Source: Planctomycetota bacterium
GTDB taxonomy: Bacteria > Planctomycetota > Phycisphaerae > UBA1845
Assembly (NCBI GenBank): GCA_022561255.1
Contig: JADFRO010000049.1
Coordinates: forward strand, 1 to 12,329
Length of the DNA: 12,329 nucleotides
Reading direction: 5' to 3'
In this document: piece by piece, positions 7,570 to 12,329 of the stretch
Layout of the letters: each line of letters starts with the position of its first letter
Position numbering within the stretch: the stretch's first letter is position 1
Translations under genes and position numbers: made by a program
Notes under the pieces: model-generated
Told to the model about the DNA's origin: nothing
What the model saw: the letters and a program-made list of their open reading frames with translations, nothing else
The model's database searches: none

Positions 7570-8349
7570 ATGGATCTTGGGACGGTTATCGGGCTTTTGG
7601 CGGGGATGGCGCTGATTCTGTCGGCTATCCTGCTCGCGTCCGACATACCTACGTTCATCGATTATCCGTCCATACTCGTTGTGGGAGGCGGTGCACTGTC
7701 GGCGTGCATGATCAGTTTTCCCCTTCAGCACCTGTTCGGCGTCGCGAAGGTTCTGAAGAACTGCTTTTTCACTAAGGCACGTGATCCGCGAGAGTTGATC
7801 GCGGACATGGTTCGGTTTGCCGAGGTCGCTCGCCGCGATGGAATTCTCGCGCTCGACAATCTGACAGAGGAGATTAGTGACCCGTTCGTCGTACAGGGGA
7901 TTCAGATGGCCGTGGACGGGACGGATCCGGATCTCATCGAGACGATTATGACCAGTGATCTGGAGGCGGTCGAAGCCCGTCATGCTGAAGGTAAAGCGCT
8001 GTTCGACGCGCTCGGAAAGTACGCTCCGGCGTTCGGTATGATTGGAACGCTGATCGGCTTGGTGATCATGCTGAAGAACATGAGTGACCCTTCGACGATC
8101 GGACCGGCGATGGCGATCGCGCTGCTGACGACGTTGTACGGCGCGCTTGTCGCCAACCTCATCGCACTGCCGCTCGCTGATAAGCTGGGGCGCAGAAGCA
8201 AAGAGGAGCTGCTTCTCAAGACGATCGTCATCAAGGGCGTTATGGCGATCCAGTCGGGCGACAATCCGCGCATCGTCGAGCAGAAGCTCAAAACGTTCCT
8301 TCCGGGTCGGTTGCGAAAAAGCTCGGAAGGCGAAGCGGAGGCGGCCTAG
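7570..8349 (+). CDS. motA: Flagellar motor stator protein MotA
   Basis: This 259-residue protein has four membrane segments in the MotA pattern. Two are near the N-terminus (about residues 4-24 and 32-52, with YPSILVVGGGAL). Two flank the pore (about 150-170 with PAFGMIGTLIGLVIML, Pro153, and about 178-200 with TTLYGALVANLIALPLADKL). The cytoplasmic loop between segments 2 and 3 carries the charged RRDGILALDNL block that contacts FliG in this family. Established role: MotA forms a pentamer around a MotB dimer and converts ion flow into torque at the rotor. ATG 7570 follows GGCGGAG at 7558-7564. motB follows 21 bases after the stop. The ion cannot be told safely from this sequence. No missing conserved residue was noticed. 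Confidence 0.95.
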   Translation: MDLGTVIGLLAGMALILSAILLASDIPTFIDYPSILVVGGGALSACMISFPLQHLFGVAKVLKNCFFTKARDPRELIADMVRFAEVARRDGILALDNLTEEISDPFVVQGIQMAVDGTDPDLIETIMTSDLEAVEARHAEGKALFDALGKYAPAFGMIGTLIGLVIMLKNMSDPSTIGPAMAIALLTTLYGALVANLIALPLADKLGRRSKEELLLKTIVIKGVMAIQSGDNPRIVEQKLKTFLPGRLRKSSEGEAEAA

Positions 8350-8356
8350 CCGCCTC
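8338..8356 (+). other. Perfect stem-loop over the motA stop codon
   Basis: GAGGCGGC (8338-8345) pairs exactly with GCCGCCTC (8349-8356) around a CTA loop, and the motA TAG (8347-8349) lies in the turn. GGGGGA, the likely motB ribosome site, starts at the next base (8357). There is no T-tract. Position suggests an effect on motB translation or on relative stator subunit dosage, which is inference. Confidence 0.45.
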
Positions 8357-8370
8357 GGGGGAATCTTGTC

Positions 8371-9129
8371 GTGGCGAAGCGGCCGATCATCATACAACAG
8401 GGCGCGCCCGAATGGGTGCTGACTTACGGTGACATGATGTCACTGCTGCTTTGTTTCTTCATCGCGCTCGTCTCCATGAGCGAAATCAAGCAGGACCGTT
8501 TTCAGCAGGCGGTCGAGTCGTTGCAGAGGGCGTTCGGCGGATTCAAGGGTGGTATCGGAACGATGCCGATCGAGACGAACACGGCCAACACGATGATCCA
8601 GAAACTCATGGAGTTGGAGGTTCCCATCCTGACGGACAAGGCAGGTGATTCGGACGAGGAGGGGATTCACGGGCGGAAGTTTCGCGTTACCAATGTACGC
8701 GACGGGTTGCAGGTGGTCGTCGGTGGGCGTATCGCGTTTGGTCGGTTTGAGGCGGAGCTAAAACCCGAAGCGCGCGAGCTGATCGTCAAGACGGCTGAGC
8801 AGTTGCGCGGATACAACACACGAATCCTCGTCCGCGGACATACGACGCATGAGCCGCTGCCGGCGGATTCGATCTACGACGATAAGCGCGATCTCGCCTA
8901 CGCTCGGGCGAGGGCGGTTTCCGACGCACTCGAGGCGAACGGCGTTCGAGCGATCCGCATCATTCCGATTGCGGTGGGCGACGCGGAGCCGTTTGTTCGA
9001 CAGGCCTACACGGAGGAGCGACGCGCCCTGAACCGTCGCGTCGAGATTCTGGTTACGGAGAACCTGGTGAAAGACTACGCCGGCTCAGCGCCGGCGAATG
9101 ACCAGAAGGGAACCTCTGATGGCGGATGA
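8371..9129 (+). CDS. motB: Flagellar motor stator protein MotB
   Basis: This 252-residue protein starts at GTG 8371 after GGGGGA. Residues 13-40 contain PEWVLTYGDMMSLLLCFFIA, the MotB membrane helix, with the ion-carrying Asp at residue 21. A periplasmic linker follows, then an OmpA-like peptidoglycan-binding domain (about residues 105-245) with ILVRGHTT, DLAYARARAV and LNRRVEILVT. Established role: MotB anchors the stator to the cell wall and carries the conducted ion. The usual GHTD motif reads GHTT, so Thr159 stands where an Asp that contacts the peptide stem is normally found; the partner Arg179 is kept. The gene overlaps fliL by 11 bases. The family call is firm. Confidence 0.95.
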   Translation: MAKRPIIIQQGAPEWVLTYGDMMSLLLCFFIALVSMSEIKQDRFQQAVESLQRAFGGFKGGIGTMPIETNTANTMIQKLMELEVPILTDKAGDSDEEGIHGRKFRVTNVRDGLQVVVGGRIAFGRFEAELKPEARELIVKTAEQLRGYNTRILVRGHTTHEPLPADSIYDDKRDLAYARARAVSDALEANGVRAIRIIPIAVGDAEPFVRQAYTEERRALNRRVEILVTENLVKDYAGSAPANDQKGTSDGG

Positions 9130-9652
9130 GAAAGCGGATGCGAAGCCCAAGGCTGAAGCAGCAAGCAAAAAGAGCAAGCTGCCGATTTTGATCATCGCGG
9201 CCCTGATGGGTGTCGAGGGCGTGGGTGTGTTCTTCGTCGCCAAGATGTTCGTGCTTGCCGACCCCGCGTCTGTGGAGGCGGTTGAAACCGAGGACGAATA
9301 CGGCGATGAGCGGGTGGAGGACGCGCAGCCCACCGCCGAGGTCGAAATCACGGACTGCCGTCCCAGCAACAAGGTGACCGGTAAGCTGATTACGTTCCGA
9401 CTTCGCGTATCAGCACTGGTAGCGGCGTCAGAGGCGGAGCACGCCGTAGAGTTGATACGGGCGAACAGTGCACGACTCACCGACCGCGTTAACTACGTCA
9501 TCCGCAGTGCTGAACCGCAGCATCTCAACGAGCCCGGACTTGAAACCATCAAGCGCAGGCTGAAGAAGGAGCTCGATCGAATCCTCGGCGATGAGCAACT
9601 TATCAAGGAGGTTTTGATACCCGAACTGCTGCAGTCAGGACCCGGCGTTTGA
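9119..9652 (+). CDS. fliL: Flagellar basal body-associated protein FliL
   Basis: This 177-residue protein has a short Lys/Ala-rich cytoplasmic tail and one membrane helix (residues 21-41, LPILIIAALMGVEGVGVFF). An acidic linker follows, then a periplasmic domain with VTGKLITFRLRVSALV and a C-terminal charged helix (RRLKKELDRILGDEQLIKEV) ending in LIPELL, as in FliL. Established role: FliL forms a ring around the stator unit and supports motor function under load; the domain is stomatin-like. ATG 9119 is preferred over ATG 9098 because AGAAGGGA (9104-9111) lies about 7 bases before it. The start lies inside motB. In most similar operons fliM comes next, but here fliN follows after 79 bases. Confidence 0.9.
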   Translation: MADEKADAKPKAEAASKKSKLPILIIAALMGVEGVGVFFVAKMFVLADPASVEAVETEDEYGDERVEDAQPTAEVEITDCRPSNKVTGKLITFRLRVSALVAASEAEHAVELIRANSARLTDRVNYVIRSAEPQHLNEPGLETIKRRLKKELDRILGDEQLIKEVLIPELLQSGPGV

Positions 9653-9731
9653 GTGTCGCGGGCGTCGGCGATACTCCGATATAACCGAGTAACCCGGGTA
9701 ACGACGCACGTGACATGGATGGACTGAACCG

Positions 9732-10403
9732 GTGACGGATACGCCACAAGACCCTCCCAACCAAGGAGCGTTCGACCAAGCTGACATCGATGCCCTGCTC
9801 GCCGGCGCATCGTCGGAAGACGCGCCGAAGGAGCCAGCCTCCGGCGGCGGCGGCGACGCCATCGGGCAGGATGACATAGACGCTCTGATGAACGCGGCCG
9901 AGGGTGGAGGTGAGTCTGCCGACATCCCTTCGCCTCCTACGGAGGGGGCAAAGGATCAGGTCCGCGACGACCGGGTGGACACGATGGGGCGACCGTTCGA
10001 CGAGATGGCTGCCGCCATGCAGGCTGCCATTGAGGAAGACCAAGCAGCCGCTCCAGCCGCAAAACCACCGCCCGTCGCGCCGCCACCGTCGACATCTGCG
10101 GTGGACCTTCCCGATTTCGGCGACGCTCTTCCTCCCGACATCGACGCCAAGCGCGTGACCATGCTTAACGATGTCGATCTCGGTGTGAAAATCGAACTCG
10201 GGCGAACGAAAATGCTTATCGAGGATGTGCTCCGACTCGGCGACGGGAGCGTCGTCGAACTCGACAAGATTGCGGGTGATCCGGTCGATGTGTTCGCCAA
10301 CGATCGCCTGATTGCCCGTGGAGAAGTGCTCGTGCTTAACGATACATTCTGCGTTCGAATCAACGAGGTCTTCTCGCACGATCCGCATCGGATAGCCCAA
10401 TGA
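9732..10403 (+). CDS. fliN: Flagellar motor switch protein FliN with two N-terminal DIDAL motifs
   Basis: This 223-residue protein is longer than enteric FliN (about 137). The C-terminal SpoA domain (about residues 141-218) has NDVDLGVKIELGRTKMLIED, GSVVELDKIAGDPVDVFAN and RGEVLVLNDTFCVRI, typical of FliN. The N-terminus holds two copies of the motif known from FliM and FliY as the CheY-P site: FDQADIDALLAG (14-25) and IGQDDIDALMNA (44-55). A Pro/Ala-rich linker joins the parts. Established role: FliN forms the base of the C-ring and docks FliH for export. GTG 9732 is the first start after an in-frame TGA at 9711, with a weak GGATGGA site upstream. It overlaps fliO by 4 bases (ATGA). FliM is excluded because there is no CheC-like middle domain; FliY is excluded for the same reason. 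Confidence 0.9.
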   Translation: MTDTPQDPPNQGAFDQADIDALLAGASSEDAPKEPASGGGGDAIGQDDIDALMNAAEGGGESADIPSPPTEGAKDQVRDDRVDTMGRPFDEMAAAMQAAIEEDQAAAPAAKPPPVAPPPSTSAVDLPDFGDALPPDIDAKRVTMLNDVDLGVKIELGRTKMLIEDVLRLGDGSVVELDKIAGDPVDVFANDRLIARGEVLVLNDTFCVRINEVFSHDPHRIAQ

Positions 10404-11185
10404 CCAAGCGCGCCGATCCAGTGGAATCGTGCCGGAAGCGCGCGTCGGCGTTCGGCGCACTTGCTCGCCGCACGAGTGTGTTGGTGTTGGTTTGCGGGCC
10501 TACCGCCTTCTCGCAGCAAACCGGCGGCGACGCGTTAACAATGGTCGACAAGCGAACGATATCCAACCAGAGCGTTTCCATTCCCAGCGTCGAAGCTCCG
10601 TCCGCCCAGGCGGCATCGAAGCCTTCCGATCAGCCCGCCAAGGATACGGCTACGATTCCTGCGCCGCGGCTGATTGGGCGACGATCAACGAAACCGTCGC
10701 GGGACATTCTTCGCGGTGACACGGCCGGTCCGTGGTATCAAACCGGTTTGGGTAGCCTGGCGATTGTGCTCGCTCTGATTGGCGGTGTGTATTGGATCGC
10801 CCGTCGTTGGGGGCCTGCGCTTAGATCGACGGAGGTCGGCGGCATGCGTATCGTCGCGCGGGCGGGCCTATCTCAGCGGCAGAGCTTAGTCCTGGTTCAG
10901 GTCGGTCGGCGTCTTGTGGTCGTGGGCGTGTCGCCTGGACGTGTCGAGCGGGTTTGTGACATCAGCGATCCACAGGAGGTGGCAGAGCTGACCGGTCACA
11001 GGCAAGCCGGCAGACCGAACGACCGGGCGGGGTTCGACAAGATGCTGCATCGCGCGGAAGAAGAGTTCTCGCCCGCAGACGGAGAGGAATACGCTTCGAG
11101 CCCTGCGTCGACGGACCGCGCTGCTGGGACGGGCGCGGTGTCTGGTTTGCTCAAGAGGTTGCGAGGCTTGCAGCAGTCGAACTAA
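10400..11185 (+). CDS. fliO: Flagellar biosynthesis protein FliO
   Basis: This 261-residue protein has an N-terminal hydrophobic stretch (residues about 25-38, SVLVLVCGPTAFS) that looks like a signal sequence or anchor. A disordered Ser/Pro/Ala-rich region follows, then a membrane helix (about 116-134, GLGSLAIVLALIGGVYWIA) flanked by RRWG. The cytoplasmic FliO domain follows with GGMRIVARAGLSQRQSLVLV and RRLVVVGVSPGRVERV, the LSxxxxLxLVxVGxxxLLLGV pattern of the family. Established role: FliO helps assemble the FliP ring of the export gate. It overlaps fliN by four bases and precedes fliP by 21 bases. FliO is poorly conserved, so context adds weight to this call. Confidence 0.88.
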   Translation: MTKRADPVESCRKRASAFGALARRTSVLVLVCGPTAFSQQTGGDALTMVDKRTISNQSVSIPSVEAPSAQAASKPSDQPAKDTATIPAPRLIGRRSTKPSRDILRGDTAGPWYQTGLGSLAIVLALIGGVYWIARRWGPALRSTEVGGMRIVARAGLSQRQSLVLVQVGRRLVVVGVSPGRVERVCDISDPQEVAELTGHRQAGRPNDRAGFDKMLHRAEEEFSPADGEEYASSPASTDRAAGTGAVSGLLKRLRGLQQSN

Positions 11186-11206
11186 CGAGGGCTCTGCGCT
11201 CTCGAC

Positions 11207-12073
11207 GTGGCTGAAATCCGTGTGCCGATGGAGTGGCACACGTCGTTGATGGAGCATGGATGCTCGCTGATGGGTAGGTTTCTTGCCGTTTGCTTCTTGG
11301 TGATGTCGTTGTCCGCCGGTGGCGCCCGCGCGCAGACGGCGTCGGCGCCCTCGACGTTCGACAACGCACTCAACATACCGGACATCAGCAAGATTCTGCC
11401 CGCCGCCAGCGACGCCAAAGGCGTGGGTGCGAGTCTGCAGATACTCGTTCTACTCACCGTTCTGACGCTGATTCCTTCCATCCTCGTGATGATGACTTCG
11501 TTTCCGCGCATCATCATTGTGCTTGCACTGCTTCGCCAGGCGGTCGGCGCTCCGCAGTTACCACCGGGACAGGTTCTTCTGGCTCTTTCTCTGTTCGTCA
11601 CCATGTTGGTCATGGCGCCGACCTGGCACAAGATTCAGGCTGACGCTGTAACTCCGTACTTTGAAAGTCGGATGGGGCAAGAGGAGGCGATGGACATCTC
11701 CAGTGCGCACATCAAGGAGTTCATGTACCGTCAGATCGAGCGGGCCGGCAACGACGAGGACGTCTATCTGTTTCTGGAGTACTCGCAGAATCGAGAAATC
11801 GCTCCGGGCGAGGAGGTGGACATGGTCAGCGTGCCACTGACCGTCATGATTCCCGCGTTCATGCTCAGCGAGCTGAAGACGGGGTTTATCATGGGGTTTC
11901 GCATCTATCTTCCGTTCTTGGTGATCGACATGGTGATCGCCACGATCCTGTTATCGATGGGCATGATGATGTTGCCTCCGGTTCTGATCTCGCTGCCGTT
12001 CAAGCTGATTTTGTTCGTACTCGCCGACGGTTGGCATCTCGTCGTCGAGAGCCTGCTGCAGAGTTTTGCTTAG
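11207..12073 (+). CDS. fliP: Flagellar export gate protein FliP
   Basis: This protein has up to 288 residues. A cleavable signal peptide (FLAVCFLVMSLSAGGARAQ) precedes the mature part. Diagnostic blocks are LIPSILVMMTSFPRIIIVLA, LLRQAVGAPQLPPGQVLLAL, VPLTVMIPAFMLSELKTGF and IYLPFLVIDMVIATILLSMG, giving the four FliP membrane segments. Established role: five FliP subunits with FliQ and FliR form the core of the export gate. The start is uncertain. GTG 11207 has GAGGG (11187-11191) rather far upstream, and in-frame ATGs at 11228, 11249 and 11270 would also keep the signal sequence; 11270 gives the most typical signal peptide. fliQ follows after 45 bases. Confidence 0.96.
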   Translation: MAEIRVPMEWHTSLMEHGCSLMGRFLAVCFLVMSLSAGGARAQTASAPSTFDNALNIPDISKILPAASDAKGVGASLQILVLLTVLTLIPSILVMMTSFPRIIIVLALLRQAVGAPQLPPGQVLLALSLFVTMLVMAPTWHKIQADAVTPYFESRMGQEEAMDISSAHIKEFMYRQIERAGNDEDVYLFLEYSQNREIAPGEEVDMVSVPLTVMIPAFMLSELKTGFIMGFRIYLPFLVIDMVIATILLSMGMMMLPPVLISLPFKLILFVLADGWHLVVESLLQSFA

Positions 12074-12107
12074 TCGCGCCGGATCACCCCGCGCGGTCAC
12101 CGTTAAT

Positions 12108-12112
12108 GGGAG
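12108..12112 (+). promoter_or_regulatory. Ribosome binding site of fliQ
   Basis: GGGAG lies 6 bases before ATG 12119 and supports that start for fliQ. Confidence 0.6.
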
Positions 12113-12118
12113 TTCATA

Positions 12119-12329
12119 ATGGATCTGGAGTCGGCCATGGAATTGGGGCGCAACGCGTTTTGGATGGCGCTATCGGTTTCGGCTCCGATCCTTGTGATCG
12201 GCCTGGCGGTCGGACTGGCGATTGCGCTGTTTCAGGCGGTGACACAGTTGCAGGAGCAGGCGCTGACGTTTGTGCCCAAGATCGCGGCCATGGTCGTCGC
12301 CGCATCGATCTTTATCCCCTGGATCGCGG
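12119..12329 (+). CDS. fliQ: Flagellar export gate protein FliQ (3' partial)
   Basis: The window ends inside this gene after 70 codons; FliQ is normally about 89 residues, so some 20 are missing. The protein begins MDLESAMELGRNAFWMALSV and holds the first membrane helix (about residues 17-40). The FliQ signature FQAVTQLQEQALTFVPK follows, then the start of the second helix (IAAMVVAASIFIPWIA). Established role: FliQ forms the four-copy hairpin layer of the export gate next to FliP and FliR. ATG 12119 follows GGGAG at 12108-12112. fliR and flhB would be expected further right. Confidence 0.95.
   Translation, partial: MDLESAMELGRNAFWMALSVSAPILVIGLAVGLAIALFQAVTQLQEQALTFVPKIAAMVVAASIFIPWIA

Noticed and set aside
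7506..7775. Possible small gene between flbD and motA on the plus strand
   Set aside because: It runs mostly within motA in another frame, has Arg/Gly/Ser-rich composition and no ribosome site.
7519..8397. Long minus-strand open frame (292 codons) opposite motA, with others opposite fliI and flgE
   Set aside because: They are Arg/His-rich shadows typical of GC-rich coding DNA, lie opposite conserved genes and show no recognisable domain.
9732..10403. FliY or FliM instead of FliN
   Set aside because: No CheC-like phosphatase or middle domain fits between the DIDAL motifs and the single SpoA domain; the linker is short and Pro/Ala-rich.

Overview
The window is a tightly packed, single-strand block of flagellar genes. 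All 14 genes I can support read left to right: fliH (5' end outside the window), fliI, fliJ, a motE/ylxF-like gene, fliK, flgD, flgE, flbD, motA, motB, fliL, fliN, fliO, fliP and fliQ (3' end outside the window). The sequence is GC-rich, and GTG starts are used for flgD, motB, fliN and perhaps fliP. I see no rRNA, tRNA, CRISPR array, insertion sequence or phage gene. The gene order resembles the long fla/che operons of spirochaetes and Firmicutes. The FlgE, FliL and MotB sequences look to me most like those of Planctomycetota (perhaps Phycisphaerae). That placement is recollection of family style, not a search, so it is tentative.

Layout. Positions 1-2681 hold the export ATPase module: FliH (stator/regulator), FliI (ATPase) and FliJ (stalk). 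Positions 2681-3343 hold a membrane-anchored MotE/YlxF-like protein. Positions 3397-7205 hold the hook module: FliK (length control), FlgD (cap) and FlgE (hook subunit). Positions 7266-9652 hold the small FlbD/SwrD protein followed by the stator MotA/MotB and the stator partner FliL. Positions 9732-10403 hold the C-ring protein FliN. Positions 10400-12329 begin the export gate: FliO, FliP, FliQ. fliR, flhB and flhA would be expected next.

Together these products export and assemble the hook and power and switch the motor. Several junctions overlap (fliH/fliI by 8 bases, fliJ/motE by 1, motB/fliL by 11, fliN/fliO by 4), which suggests one transcript with translational coupling. The other gaps are 21 to 109 bases. 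Three of them carry GC-rich stem-loops without a T-tract, and the longest (flbD to motA) carries two perfect palindromes.

I do not see a wholly undescribed system. The points most worth a second look are four. There is no fliM between fliL and fliN, and FliN carries two tandem FliM-type DIDAL motifs. The FlgD C-terminal half looks like two tandem copies of a small beta module with no room for the usual Ig-like domain. The MotB peptidoglycan-binding motif has Thr where Asp is usual (GHTT for GHTD). FlgE carries an extra domain of about 120 residues.
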